Positions 17,784 to 26,052 of a DNA stretch of 46,541 bases are shown here, one piece after another (within the stretch, counting starts at the first letter, position 1; each line of letters opens with the position of its first letter). The stretch lies in assembly GCA_913050215.1 (NCBI GenBank), contig CAJXBG010000016.1, forward strand, positions 1 through 46,541. Reading direction: 5' to 3'. The notes beneath the pieces were generated by a model that had not been told where the DNA came from, ran no database searches, and saw only the letters and a list, made by a program, of their open reading frames with translations. The position numbers and the translations under genes are program-made. The DNA comes from an uncultured Gammaproteobacteria bacterium (GTDB lineage: Bacteria > Pseudomonadota > Gammaproteobacteria > Pseudomonadales > Azotimanducaceae).

Positions 17784-18485
17784 ATGACTGAACCTATTTC
17801 GCCCCCAACGCCGTTGTTGAGACTAATGGAAGCGCGCGCGGGTCTGGAGGCGACTCAACTTCTATTGCAATTACCTATCCTGAGGTTCATGGCAAAGAGG
17901 GGGCAGGGTGAGCCGGTGCTGGTGTTGCCTGGTTTTATGGCTGATGACTCATCCACTATCATCCTGCGCCAGTTTCTTAATTCCATAGGCTACAAGAGTC
18001 AGGGGTGGGGACAGGGGGTTAACGTCCGGGGGATGATGGATCATTTACCCGGCGTGCTTGCCGCAGTTCGAGAGCTACACGATGAATATAGACAGAAAGT
18101 TCGCCTCGTGGGTTGGAGTCGTGGCGGGATACTGTCCAGAGAGATTGCCCGCGATCATCCTGAATTAATCGAGAGGGTTGTCACGATTGGTTCTCCGGTT
18201 AAAGGCGGAGTGGGCGCGTCGAGCATCGGTGCCGCAGTGGTGCGGCAAATTGGGCTGACGCCGGAAGAGATGAATCAACTGTTGCATGTACGTCAGCGGA
18301 AACCAATAACGGTGCCGATTCGAAGCATTTACAGCAAGTTAGATGGTGTTGTGGCGTGGCGTGCCTGTATTGATGAGACGAGCCCCGATGTAAAGCATTT
18401 TGAAACCCGGGGAACGCATATCGCAATGGGTGCGAGCGTTGAGGTATTCAGACTTTTACCGAAACTGCTCACTGCTGAGCGATAA
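17784..18485 (+). CDS. Alpha/beta hydrolase (lipase/esterase-like)
   Basis: From the ATG at 17784 this is a 233-residue alpha/beta hydrolase. An in-frame TTG at 17766 would add six residues. The oxyanion strand is PVLVLPGFMADD, the nucleophile elbow is GWSRGG with the catalytic serine, the acid is in YSKLDGVVAW and the histidine is in RGTHIAMG, so the triad is complete. The layout resembles small cytoplasmic esterases or lipase-like proteins near lipid genes. No signal peptide is seen. Its neighbour 32 bp downstream on the same strand is a nitroreductase, so they may form an operon. The substrate is unknown. Confidence 0.85.
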   Translation: MTEPISPPTPLLRLMEARAGLEATQLLLQLPILRFMAKRGQGEPVLVLPGFMADDSSTIILRQFLNSIGYKSQGWGQGVNVRGMMDHLPGVLAAVRELHDEYRQKVRLVGWSRGGILSREIARDHPELIERVVTIGSPVKGGVGASSIGAAVVRQIGLTPEEMNQLLHVRQRKPITVPIRSIYSKLDGVVAWRACIDETSPDVKHFETRGTHIAMGASVEVFRLLPKLLTAER

Positions 18486-18517
18486 TTTTAAGAAAAATTA
18501 CCTGAAAGGATGTAAAG

Positions 18518-19162
18518 ATGGATTTTGATTTAGCAATGACGGATGAACTGCTCTCTACAACAAGAGCGGTGAGGAAGCGTCTCGATTTTGAAAAACCGGT
18601 GCCACGTTCGATTGTTGAGGAGTGCATCTCACTCTCGCAACAGGCACCGACCGGAACTAATTCTCAGAGTTGGCGTTGGATTGTTGTCGAAGATGCAGAC
18701 AAGAGAGCAAAGCTGGCTGATCTGTATCGAGTAGCTGCGGTCGACTACCTCTCTGGTGAGGCAAAAAATGCAGAAGCATCCGGTGACAAACAAACCGGAC
18801 GCGTCCTTGATTCGGCGGTGTTCCTCTCGGAGAACCTGCAGCATGCGCCATTGCATGTCATTCCTTGCATGCAGGGAAGACCGCCTGAAGGCGCCCCAAT
18901 TATGGCAGTAGCTGCCATGTTAGGTTCGATTTTTCCGGCTGTCTGGAGTTTCCAACTCGCACTTCGTTCAAGGGGGCTTGGTTCTTGCTTAACATCACTA
19001 CATCTGGCCTGCGAGAAGCAGGCGGCCGAGTTATTGGGTATTCCGGATGATGTGATGCAAATCGCGCTGCTGCCTGTGGCTTATACCAAAGGTACTGAGT
19101 TCAAAAAAGCCGCAAGACCGCCCGCATCGACCATAATGCACTGGGATAGTTGGGATGCTTGA
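18518..19162 (+). CDS. Nitroreductase family protein
   Basis: This 214-residue flavoprotein is of the nitroreductase fold and should use FMN and NAD(P)H. The N-terminal TTRAVRKRLDFEKPVPRSI contains the FMN-phosphate-binding basic cluster. SQQAPTGTNSQSWRWIVVED is the typical second flavin motif. AMLGSIFPAVWSFQLALRSRGLGSCLTSL is the central helix pair, given here in abbreviated form around residues 131-159. AAGGA lies 8 bases before the ATG. It could reduce nitro compounds, quinones or other electrophiles. The subgroup with this arrangement is common in actinobacterial and marine lipid degraders, but the substrate is unknown. The 3' end faces trhO. Confidence 0.9.
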   Translation: MDFDLAMTDELLSTTRAVRKRLDFEKPVPRSIVEECISLSQQAPTGTNSQSWRWIVVEDADKRAKLADLYRVAAVDYLSGEAKNAEASGDKQTGRVLDSAVFLSENLQHAPLHVIPCMQGRPPEGAPIMAVAAMLGSIFPAVWSFQLALRSRGLGSCLTSLHLACEKQAAELLGIPDDVMQIALLPVAYTKGTEFKKAARPPASTIMHWDSWDA

Positions 19163-19251
19163 TCCAGATACAGGCTGTATCAGGATTGATGATGGCGAAG
19201 GACATTCGTCGGGTTGACTGACCTGCTAAAGTCTTTACTCGTGTCTGACGT

Positions 19252-19277
19252 CGATTTTTAACGGCGATTTTTAACGG
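19252..19277. repeat. Tandem 13-bp duplication at the trhO 3' end
   Basis: CGATTTTTAACGG occurs twice head to tail (19252-19264 and 19265-19277). The second copy includes the trhO stop codon, and the first repeats it just beyond the gene. This looks like a recent slippage duplication. Confidence 0.75.
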
Positions 19278-20317
19278 CGGCGCTGACGCGCTCTAAACTC
19301 AGCTTTAGCAGCCTTGTTTTCCTGCTGCGCAAGTTTCGCGTCACCGCCAATGTGCACTTCACCCTTTTTTTTCGCCAGTTGGACTTGACGTTCTCTTTCG
19401 ATAAATCTCTCTTTCTGTGTCTCGGTAAGGTCACTGATGCAATGCGGACAACTGACCCCTGGCTGATATGCATTGCTTTGTTTGTCTTGCTCTGTGATCG
19501 GCATCCGACAGGCATGGCATTGATCGTAATGACCGCGCTTCAGGTCGTGATCTACGGTGACCCTGTTGTCAAAGACAAAACATTCCCCTTCCCACATTGA
19601 TTCTTCTTTGGGGACTTCTTCGAGGTATTTGAGAATACCGCCCTCGAGGTGATAGACCTCGTCGAATCCTTGCTCTTTTAGGTAGGCAGTGCTTTTCTCA
19701 CAACGGATGCCTCCGGTGCAGAACATCGCAACTTTTTTATGCAGCGCTGGATTCAGGTTCTTTTCGGTATACTCAGGGAACTCTCGGAAACTTGTGGTAT
19801 GGGGGTTGAGTGCGTTTTTAAAGGTGCCGATCTGAACTTCATACTCGTTTCTAGTATCCACTAGAATGACATCAGGATCAGAGATGAGGTCGTTCCACGC
19901 CTCTGGTTTCACATAGGTGCCGACAATCAGGTTAGGATCAATGGCATCGACGCCCATGGTAACGATCTCTTTTTTCAGTTTTACCTTAGTTCTGTTAAAC
20001 GGGATTTCTTTGCTAAAGGACTCTTTCCACTGAATGTCTTTAAGCCTGCCCTCGAACATCTCATTCTTCATCAGGAAATCAAGCAGATCGTCTATCGCGG
20101 TTCTGGTGCCGGCGACAGTGCCGTTAATACCTTCTTTTGCCAGCAGTAATGTACCGCGGACGCCCAAATTTTCCATTTTGCGCTGCAGCGGGGGTTTAAG
20201 TGATTCAAAGTCTGCCAGAGTCGCGAATTTGTATAGTGCGCAAACAACGATGGGCAGATCTTGTCGGTCGGCCTGTTTTTCGTTGAACTTGGAAGCAGAT
20301 GTTTCGGAGGTGGTCAT
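19271..20317 (-). CDS. trhO: Oxygen-dependent tRNA uridine(34) hydroxylase (rhodanese family)
   Basis: This 348-residue protein matches TrhO (YceA), which uses O2 to hydroxylate uridine 34 in certain tRNAs on the way to 5-methoxyuridine or cmo5U. An N-terminal acylphosphatase-like domain holds [20 protein letters not shown] (51-70). The rhodanese domain follows, with its active-site loop CTGGIRC at 200-206 and the preceding [15 protein letters not shown]. The C-terminal part has two CxxC pairs (CHAC and CPHC), which probably bind a metal, and ends in an Arg/Lys-rich tail. All landmarks are intact and the length is normal. The gene is monocistronic and minus-strand, and the 13-bp duplication overlaps its stop. 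Confidence 0.95.
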   Translation of the reverse strand: MTTSETSASKFNEKQADRQDLPIVVCALYKFATLADFESLKPPLQRKMENLGVRGTLLLAKEGINGTVAGTRTAIDDLLDFLMKNEMFEGRLKDIQWKESFSKEIPFNRTKVKLKKEIVTMGVDAIDPNLIVGTYVKPEAWNDLISDPDVILVDTRNEYEVQIGTFKNALNPHTTSFREFPEYTEKNLNPALHKKVAMFCTGGIRCEKSTAYLKEQGFDEVYHLEGGILKYLEEVPKEESMWEGECFVFDNRVTVDHDLKRGHYDQCHACRMPITEQDKQSNAYQPGVSCPHCISDLTETQKERFIERERQVQLAKKKGEVHIGGDAKLAQQENKAAKAEFRARQRRR

Positions 20318-20721
20318 ATTGATTTCAGTCGTTGAAATTACATTATTGTCAGGGCTAATAGAGATAGTTTAGTTGACCGGGATCAGGGGAAGAAGCAATA
20401 ACTGAGGATTAATGATCAAAAATGCTGTTCAGGTAGCTTTGATGCGGTGAGCTTGCGCATCTGGGGACTGGTCTGTATTGCCCTTCAATGAAAAAATATG
20501 CTTATAGCAGCGCAAGTGCGGGTAGGGCGATGTCTTCATGGATGGTGAAATCGTGTTGCTGCCGGTCTGTGGTCTGTTCTGTTGTGTTCTGGGCTCGCGC
20601 TGGGGCCCGCAGGGGTTTCGCAATTGCTCGCCTGATGTTAACTTCAACATAAACTCAGTTTTTGTAGCACTTCCGTGCGATCCTGCTAGAATTTCTGCCC
20701 TTTGAAACCGGAAGAATCACG
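20318..20721. other. Divergent intergenic region, trhO / peroxiredoxin
   Basis: The 404 bp hold the promoters of two divergent genes. A TAGAAT-like -10 lies about 30 bp before the peroxiredoxin start without a convincing -35. A minus-strand frame at 20429-20650 has no ribosome site and biased, non-protein-like composition. A small undiscovered RNA cannot be excluded, but I see no clear terminator. Confidence 0.5.
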
Positions 20722-21177
20722 ATGTTGAAGATTGGAGATAGTGCACCAGAATTTGAGTTGCTGGACGAAAATAGCGCCGCAATCAGTTTGGTCAGTCTTC
20801 TTGCCGACGGGCAGCCCCTAATACTTTACTTCTACCCTGCTGACTTTACGCCGGCCTGTACCATGGAAGCGTGCAGTATTCGGGATATTCACGATGACAT
20901 TCTTGGGGCCGACCTGAAAGTGGTTGGTGTTAGCCCTCAGTCCGTGGCGAGTCACCAGCGATTCAAGACATCACATAAGTTGCCGTTCCCGTTGTTGTTC
21001 GATGAGGGTAAGAAGGTGGTTCGCGCATATGGGGTAGATGGCCCCATGGGATTTGGCGTCAGGCGAACAACTTTTTTGATTAATGCGGAAAAGAAGATAC
21101 TGAACAGAGTCAATTCCGAGTTTTTTGTCGGTAGCCACATCAAGTTTATTGAGGCGGCGATTCAATCTGCTTCATAA
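20722..21177 (+). CDS. Peroxiredoxin (BCP/PrxQ type)
   Basis: This 151-residue thiol peroxidase reduces hydroperoxides in the cytoplasm. The peroxidatic C46 and resolving C51 stand five residues apart in TPACTMEACSIRD, the arrangement of atypical two-cysteine PrxQ/BCP proteins. FYPADFTPACT and the later VVGVSPQSVASHQRF support this. Family length is about 150-160. A GGAAG lies about 8 bases before the ATG, and a strong terminator follows the stop. It may protect the surrounding ferredoxin and oxygenase-type chemistry, although it is transcribed independently. Confident as a peroxiredoxin, slightly less so on the exact subgroup. Confidence 0.93.
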   Translation: MLKIGDSAPEFELLDENSAAISLVSLLADGQPLILYFYPADFTPACTMEACSIRDIHDDILGADLKVVGVSPQSVASHQRFKTSHKLPFPLLFDEGKKVVRAYGVDGPMGFGVRRTTFLINAEKKILNRVNSEFFVGSHIKFIEAAIQSAS

Positions 21178-21192
21178 GTTTTGCGCGCAAAA

Positions 21193-21225
21193 AAAGGCTG
21201 AAACGCGAAACGCGATTCAGCCTTT
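21193..21225. terminator. Bidirectional rho-independent terminator
   Basis: AAAGGCTGAA (21193-21202) pairs with TTCAGCCTTT (21216-21225), and inside it CGCG pairs with CGCG around an AAA loop. Only an A-A mismatch interrupts the stem. A/T tracts on both sides allow it to end both the peroxiredoxin gene (+) and the ferredoxin gene (-). Confidence 0.9.
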
Positions 21226-21282
21226 GTATTTTACAGCAGCGGCAAGACAAGATTTAGCCTGACCGCGGGAGTATTTTTTTGA

Positions 21283-21603
21283 TTAGTATTGGAACTCAGG
21301 CAAATTAACAATCATACCGTCCAGCGCCTCAGTCATGGGAAGCTGACATGAAAGACGTGATCTTTCTTCGCGGTCTGGGTTTAGGTCGAGCATTGAGCTT
21401 TCCTGATCTGAAATCGCGCCAAGTTTGCCGGCCCAAGCAGGATCAATAACCACGTGGCATGTTGCGCAAGAGCATTCACCACCGCAATCTGCGTCAATTC
21501 CAGCGACACCGTTGTCTACCGCAGCATTCATTATTGATGCACCTATTTCAGCATCGACTTCGATTTCTGTACCATCGTGCTGGACAAATTTGATTTTGGC
21601 CAT
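21283..21603 (-). CDS. [2Fe-2S] ferredoxin (adrenodoxin/putidaredoxin type)
   Basis: From the ATG at 21603 (AGGAG 6 bases upstream) this is a 106-residue ferredoxin. An upstream extension of 17 codons is unlikely. Cluster ligands are C40, C46 and C49 in DCGGECSCATCH and C86 in RLSCQLP, the C-x5-C-x2-C...C pattern of vertebrate-type [2Fe-2S] ferredoxins. These carry single electrons to cytochrome P450s, ring or alkane hydroxylases, or cluster assembly. No P450 or ferredoxin reductase is next to it, so the partner lies elsewhere. The gene is followed by a strong terminator and is preceded by an epoxide hydrolase gene 134 bp upstream. Confidence 0.94.
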   Translation of the reverse strand: MAKIKFVQHDGTEIEVDAEIGASIMNAAVDNGVAGIDADCGGECSCATCHVVIDPAWAGKLGAISDQESSMLDLNPDREERSRLSCQLPMTEALDGMIVNLPEFQY

Positions 21604-21737
21604 TTGGCTCTCCTGATTTTTAATTAGTCTGATTTCTGTAAACTGGTCCGGCAAGTTGTCTAAACTGCCGAGCCCTCAAAATGGACGCGTATTTATAACT
21701 GCGCGCAACCCTATGTAAAAGGTGAGATTAGGACAAA

Positions 21738-22895
21738 TTAGCGTACTTGTCTAAAACAGGTTTGAATCTCATCAACAAAGGTCTCTGGCCGCTCGGCCGC
21801 AGCGAAATGTCCGCCTTTTTCGAGCACATTGAAGTGAATGAGGTTTGTAAACCGGGATTCTGCCCATCGTTTTGAGGTTTTGAATATCTCTTTGGGGAAA
21901 ATACTGCAGCCTGTTGGAAGGGTTATTTTGTCTATTGACGTGCCACCAGCACCAAAGCTCTCCCAGTAAATGCGGGCCGACGAAGCGCCGGTCCCCGGGA
22001 GCCAGTACATCATCACATTGTCGAGGAGCTCATCTTTACTTAGGACGTTTTCAGGATGACCTTCGCAGTCAGTCCATTGGTAAAACTTCTCAATGATCCA
22101 CGCAGCTTGACCGATAGGCGAGTCTACTAAACCGTAACCAAGTGTCTGGGGTCTTGTTGACTGTTGCTTGGAGTAACCTGAATCGTGGTCCTGGTAAAAT
22201 TTCATCGCCGCAAGTGCGCCTTGTTCTAGCTCGGTCAGATCTTCCATCTTTTGTGGGTCTGGTGGCGCGATCGGCATATTCATATGGATCGCCTGGCAAT
22301 GCCCCTTATTCTGTACGCCAATCATCGCAGTGACTATCGAGCCCCAATCACCGCCCTGAGCGAAGTAACTATCGTAACCAATACCGACCATTAGTGTGTC
22401 CCAGGCCTCAGCAATTTTCTCAATGTTCCACCCAGTAGCGGCAGGTTTGCCTGAATATCCGAATCCGGGGAGCGTAGGGCATACAACATGGAACGCATCT
22501 TCAGCGCTGCCACCATGTGCCGTTGGGTCAGAAAGAGGGCCAAGCACTTTTTGAAACTCAACAATAGAACCTGGCCAGCCATGGGTGAGTAGTAGCGGTT
22601 TGGCTTCCTTGTGCTTTGATCTCACGTGGAGGAAATGAATATCCAAACCGTTTATTTCGGTCATATAACCATCCCACTGGTTTAATAGCGCAACCCTACG
22701 TGGCCAGTCGTATTCATCTTGCCAGTATTCTTTGATCTCTTGCATATAAGAAAGAGGAATACCCTGACTCCAGTCCGTTGGTGTTTCTTTGTCAGGCCAT
22801 CTTGTTAGCGCGAGCCGGGTTTTCAAGTCTTCAATATCTTGTTCAGCGTAGGGTATTTCAAAAGGTGTCACGTTAAGTTTTTTAGCGTTTGACAT
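21738..22895 (-). CDS. Epoxide hydrolase (microsomal EPHX1-like)
   Basis: This 385-residue alpha/beta hydrolase has the N-terminal lid domain of the microsomal-type epoxide hydrolases (FEIPYAEQDIEDLKTRLALT). The oxyanion motif HGWPG is at 105-109. The nucleophilic aspartate is D183 in QGGDWGSIV, and the catalytic histidine is in KGGHFAAAERPE near the C-terminus. The enzyme adds water to epoxides to give diols. AAGGAG lies 7 bases before the ATG. It is in a group with a quinone reductase (51 bp upstream) and a ferredoxin (downstream), which fits handling of oxygenated or unsaturated hydrocarbons. Natural substrate unknown. Limonene, fatty-acid and juvenile-hormone-like epoxides are all possible. 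Confidence 0.92.
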   Translation of the reverse strand: MSNAKKLNVTPFEIPYAEQDIEDLKTRLALTRWPDKETPTDWSQGIPLSYMQEIKEYWQDEYDWPRRVALLNQWDGYMTEINGLDIHFLHVRSKHKEAKPLLLTHGWPGSIVEFQKVLGPLSDPTAHGGSAEDAFHVVCPTLPGFGYSGKPAATGWNIEKIAEAWDTLMVGIGYDSYFAQGGDWGSIVTAMIGVQNKGHCQAIHMNMPIAPPDPQKMEDLTELEQGALAAMKFYQDHDSGYSKQQSTRPQTLGYGLVDSPIGQAAWIIEKFYQWTDCEGHPENVLSKDELLDNVMMYWLPGTGASSARIYWESFGAGGTSIDKITLPTGCSIFPKEIFKTSKRWAESRFTNLIHFNVLEKGGHFAAAERPETFVDEIQTCFRQVR

Positions 22896-22946
22896 ACTGA
22901 CTCCTTAATTACGTCGCTATCTGGTAGATACTGGTGTTTTTGAAGT

Positions 22947-23933
22947 TTATTTCGTGTTTGTGGGGATAATGACAATCTTTCCGATCGCTTTGCGATTTAG
23001 CATCCTCATCATAGCCTCGCCTGACTTATTCAGACTCGCAGTCTCCCCTGCCTGAGGGTTCAGTTTCCTTGATGCGATCCATTCAAGTAGTTTTGTTAGA
23101 ACTGGGCGTGATTCCAATGGGTTTGCTGCAACATAACCGCCCCAGTTTACGCCGATAATTGAACATCGTTTGAGCAGCGGTAAATTAAGTGGCACCGAGG
23201 GGATTCCCCCGCCGGCAAATCCTACAACCAGAAAACGACCGTCTGGGCCGAGAGACCGCAGCGCCGGTTCGGCGTAATCGCCGCCTACTGGATCGTAAAC
23301 GACATTAAGCGGTTTACCGTTGAGCGCCTTTTTGACGTCGTCACGCCAGTTCGCATTTGTGTAGTCAACAACATGATCTGCACCGAATGCCAAACAAGCA
23401 TCACGTTTAACTTTTGTCGAGGCCGCAGCGATGACTTCCGCGCCCATGGCCTTGGCAACGTCAATTGCAGCCATGCCAACGCCGCCACTGGCGCCAAGAA
23501 TAAGGATGGTTTCTTTTTCCTTCAGTTGACCACAAAGCTCCAAGCCGTGGTAAGCGGTGCAGTAGTTAACGAGAAAACTGGCAGCGCCTTCGTGGGATAA
23601 TACTTCCGGGATTGGTGTGCATTTAGATTCGGGCATGCATACCAATTCAGCGAGTCCACCTTGACTGGGCATTGCCAGAACGCGCTGACCAACCCGCAGG
23701 TGTTTTACTTCCTCTCCTGTTTGTTCGATGACACCCGATATTTCGTTTCCGGGAATAAACGGTAGTGCTGGTTTAATTTGATACAGTCCCGCGACGGTCA
23801 ATGCATCGACATAACCAAGCCCTGTGGCATGTATTCGGATGAGCACTTCATTTGCGTTAGGGGTTGGATCGGCTACTTCCTGTATTTTTAGTTTGTCGGG
23901 CGAATCAAACTGATCACAAATTACCGCTTGCAT
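22947..23933 (-). CDS. NADPH:quinone oxidoreductase family protein
   Basis: A 328-residue zinc-free medium-chain reductase, a second relative of the gene at 13200-14213. The substrate half begins with MQAVICDQFDSPDKLKIQEV and includes PGNEISGVIEQTG. The cofactor motif is LILGASGGVGMAAIDVAKAMG. NADPH-linked reduction of quinones or unsaturated carbonyls is the known activity of the family. The epoxide hydrolase gene follows 51 bp downstream on the same strand, and the pair is probably cotranscribed. The opposite side is a 113-bp gap to the split-barrel-like gene, also on the minus strand. Confidence 0.9.
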   Translation of the reverse strand: MQAVICDQFDSPDKLKIQEVADPTPNANEVLIRIHATGLGYVDALTVAGLYQIKPALPFIPGNEISGVIEQTGEEVKHLRVGQRVLAMPSQGGLAELVCMPESKCTPIPEVLSHEGAASFLVNYCTAYHGLELCGQLKEKETILILGASGGVGMAAIDVAKAMGAEVIAAASTKVKRDACLAFGADHVVDYTNANWRDDVKKALNGKPLNVVYDPVGGDYAEPALRSLGPDGRFLVVGFAGGGIPSVPLNLPLLKRCSIIGVNWGGYVAANPLESRPVLTKLLEWIASRKLNPQAGETASLNKSGEAMMRMLNRKAIGKIVIIPTNTK

Positions 23934-24046
23934 TGAACATCCATATATAAACTTGAAACACGAGTGGAATATAACACAAGTATCTGGTTCGAATTCGGGC
24001 TAACGGGCTGTATTTCAGTAAGTTCGCGAGATTGATGAATCCACAT

Positions 24047-24448
24047 TCAGAGAGGCTGCAGTTCCATCGGGATTGCCTCTTCTTTGCCTGTCATGGCGCC
24101 GATGACATCGTCTCCCCATGTATACTTGTCGTTCATTTTTGCGTTGACGATGCCCACCAGGTGTTTACGCTCGACGGCATGGTATTGCGCTTCTTTTCCA
24201 TCTCTGGTCATCGTTATATTGGGATCGGCTTTCATGCGAAGATACCAGCCCGAATCAGCTCCGGCGCGTAAATACTGCTTGCCTTCGTGATCAATGATCC
24301 ACAAACGTGTCGTGGCAACTTCTCCCTTATGATCAAGTGTCTTCACTTCAACGACTTCCACACGCTCAGAAGCAACTATTTGTAGCGCCATGACACCGGC
24401 AAACAATATAAATGCAGCGGTGAGTATCGATAAGATGATTTTTTTCAT
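24047..24448 (-). CDS. Secreted or membrane-anchored small protein, possible nitroreductase/PPOX split-barrel
   Basis: This 133-residue protein begins MKKIILSILTAAFILFAGVMA, a clear signal peptide or membrane anchor. The mature part has a pattern reminiscent of deazaflavin- or FMN-binding split-barrels (Ddn/DUF385-like): TTRLWIIDHEGKQYLRAG, then WYLRMKADPNITMTRDGK. The match is by eye and weak, so no reaction is claimed. AAGGACGG lies before the ATG. It is divergent from a MarR regulator, and a perfect 18-bp palindrome sits between them, so it is probably the regulator's target. It is close to the quinone reductase gene downstream, which could be part of the same transcript. Confidence 0.75.
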   Translation of the reverse strand: MKKIILSILTAAFILFAGVMALQIVASERVEVVEVKTLDHKGEVATTRLWIIDHEGKQYLRAGADSGWYLRMKADPNITMTRDGKEAQYHAVERKHLVGIVNAKMNDKYTWGDDVIGAMTGKEEAIPMELQPL

Positions 24449-24484
24449 GTCCGTCCTTCGTGAAACAATAGGTTTAATGCTAAA

Positions 24485-24502
24485 TAGTTTAAAGTTAAAC
24501 TA
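24485..24502. promoter_or_regulatory. Probable MarR operator (18-bp palindrome)
   Basis: TAGTTTAA AG TTAAACTA is a perfect inverted repeat with 8-bp arms. A further half-site, TTAGTTT, follows at about 24505-24511. It lies in the 130-bp divergent region between the secreted protein gene (-) and the MarR gene (+). This size and symmetry suit a winged-helix dimer, so autoregulation is likely. Confidence 0.75.
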
Positions 24503-24578
24503 AATTAGTTTGCAAGCCGATTGTTTAGCCTCAGCATGATTTTTTATTCATCACAGCGAGGCAGGAAGGAGTGTTTTG

Positions 24579-25055
24579 ATGTCGAAATCAATGGAACAGG
24601 AAAAAGCGGATGCCAATGTCAGCGGAGAGCTGGTTTTCAGGTTGTTCAATGAAATAGGCATCATCGCTCAGCTATCGACCACCCGTTTTGAACGCAGTTT
24701 ACCTTACGGTATGAGTCGACCGCAGTTTAGTATTCTGAACTGGTTTTGTCGGGTCGACGATCAGGCGTCACCGGGTCGACTCGCTCAAGCGATGGAAGTG
24801 ACCAAAGGCGCAATAACCAATTCCCTGAAAAAGCTAGAGGCCAAAAATTTTATTACTGTCAGTCCCGATGAAAACTCAGGTCGTCAGAAAGTTGTAAGGT
24901 TAACACCGGAAGGACGAAGAGCGCGTGATGAAGCGATCCTTTGTGCCAGACCAGCCTTCGAGCAGATTTCCCAGAGCCTACCCGCTGAAGCACTGATCAC
25001 TTTAGTGCCTGAGTTGGAGAAAATCAGAAAAGTGTTAGATGAATCCCGAATATAA
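24579..25055 (+). CDS. MarR family transcriptional regulator
   Basis: Starting at the ATG at 24579 (GGAAGGAG 8 bases upstream) this is a 158-residue MarR protein. A TTG one codon upstream is less likely. The winged helix spans about 50-110: PGRLAQAMEVTKGAITNSLKKLE is the recognition region, and DENSGRQKVVRLTPEGRR is the wing. Flanking helices mediate dimerisation. Family members usually repress a divergent neighbour and release DNA on binding a phenolic or other small ligand. The palindrome at 24485-24502 fits this arrangement. No ligand can be predicted. Confidence 0.92.
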   Translation: MSKSMEQEKADANVSGELVFRLFNEIGIIAQLSTTRFERSLPYGMSRPQFSILNWFCRVDDQASPGRLAQAMEVTKGAITNSLKKLEAKNFITVSPDENSGRQKVVRLTPEGRRARDEAILCARPAFEQISQSLPAEALITLVPELEKIRKVLDESRI

Positions 25056-25257
25056 CTCAAACGGTATTAAACCACTTGATCCGAAACTCAGCGATCCTCA
25101 AAGCGCGTTTCGAATTGTTCATCAATCTCCTCATCGCTAATACTTAATACCTATGCTGAGATTGAACTAGCCCGAGGGTCCCGCTGGCGTGATGCTGTAT
25201 GCTAGGCTAAGGATGAACATAGTCAACCATTTATCGAATTTGCGGGGGGAGTAGTTT

Positions 25258-25443
25258 ATGGCTTCGGAGAAAAAAACCGGGATTTTTTATGCGAAAGACC
25301 CTAAAGCAGTGGTTGTGATGCACGAGGGCAAAGAAGTCTTCCGTTACCGTAGCGTTGATGAGTTGGTTGAGACTCATATGAAGGGTCTGGCAGCTTTGGA
25401 GCGAGAGTTGGATGCAACCATTGAATCGCAATACAAATCCTAA
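25258..25443 (+). CDS. Small conserved-looking protein of unknown function (61 aa)
   Basis: The frame encodes MASEKKTGIFYAKDPKAVVV and continues with a charged, alpha-helical second half (VDELVETHMKGLAALERELD). A GGGGGGAG ribosome site stands 7 bases before the ATG, and the composition is balanced, so I count it as a real gene. An antisense frame of similar size has no ribosome site. There is no signal peptide or membrane segment. It is isolated between the MarR gene and the Rieske ferredoxin gene. I do not recognise the family. Confidence 0.65.
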   Translation: MASEKKTGIFYAKDPKAVVVMHEGKEVFRYRSVDELVETHMKGLAALERELDATIESQYKS

Positions 25444-25607
25444 ACGTTTCGAGTCAATTAGGTTGAATGCTTCGCTAGCGGATGATCAGTATCCCCCGAA
25501 TCGCTGGAGCTATCCATTTAGCAATGTCGCGCAAGATAAGCTTTAGACTGCGGTTCGCAAAAAAAGACTCGCGGTGGTCTATGATGATTCCGGGGTTGTG
25601 CGGTTGA

Positions 25608-25925
25608 CTAGCCGCCGAGGGCGACGGCGATGGCATTATCTTCGACTTTCAAGGGATACGATTTAATGGGTTCAAAGGCTGGTGGTGACTGAACAGAGCC
25701 GTCCTTCAGGCAGAATTCTGCGCCATGATAAGGGCAAACGATACAACCATCCTGAAGCTGTCCTCCTTCTAGTCCAAACTCAGCGTGACTGCAAAGATAG
25801 GCGATGGCGTAATACTCGCCGTCATGTTTTACCAAGAGAATTTCTTCACCTTCCAGATCAATAAACTTCTGTCCACCTTCTTCAAGTTCACTCGTGGTAG
25901 CAACCACGTGGTATTTCATCGTCAT
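25608..25925 (-). CDS. Rieske [2Fe-2S] ferredoxin
   Basis: This 105-residue soluble protein carries a Rieske cluster. The ligands are C45 and H47 (CSHAEF) and C64 and H67 (CPYHGAEF). The length and surrounding GGQLQDGCIVCPYHG match the BphF/NdoA and NirD-small types. Such proteins feed electrons to Rieske non-heme oxygenases. No oxygenase alpha subunit is in the window. It is divergent from the MMPL exporter gene, with 127 bp between the starts. The start MTMKYH has GAGAGA upstream. Transfer to a distant oxygenase or a stand-alone redox role are both possible. Confidence 0.92.
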   Translation of the reverse strand: MTMKYHVVATTSELEEGGQKFIDLEGEEILLVKHDGEYYAIAYLCSHAEFGLEGGQLQDGCIVCPYHGAEFCLKDGSVQSPPAFEPIKSYPLKVEDNAIAVALGG

Positions 25926-26052
25926 TTGTCTCTCGTTGCCGATTCAGGGTGCTGTAAATTGTCTCACACTTTTTGTGCGCTTTGGGGGGTTCTGTATCTC
26001 TGGGGCCGGCTGCTGTAATGTACCGGATTTGAAATTCATCCCGGTGTTTAGA

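Noticed and set aside
20429-20650. 73-residue minus-strand frame in the trhO/peroxiredoxin gap
   Set aside because: Rich in Pro, Gln and Arg, without a ribosome site or family pattern. It is read as intergenic.
25894-26052. N-terminal extension of the MMPL exporter
   Set aside because: The extra 53 residues overlap the divergent Rieske gene and do not belong to the RND pattern. The ATG at 26053 begins directly before the first membrane helix.
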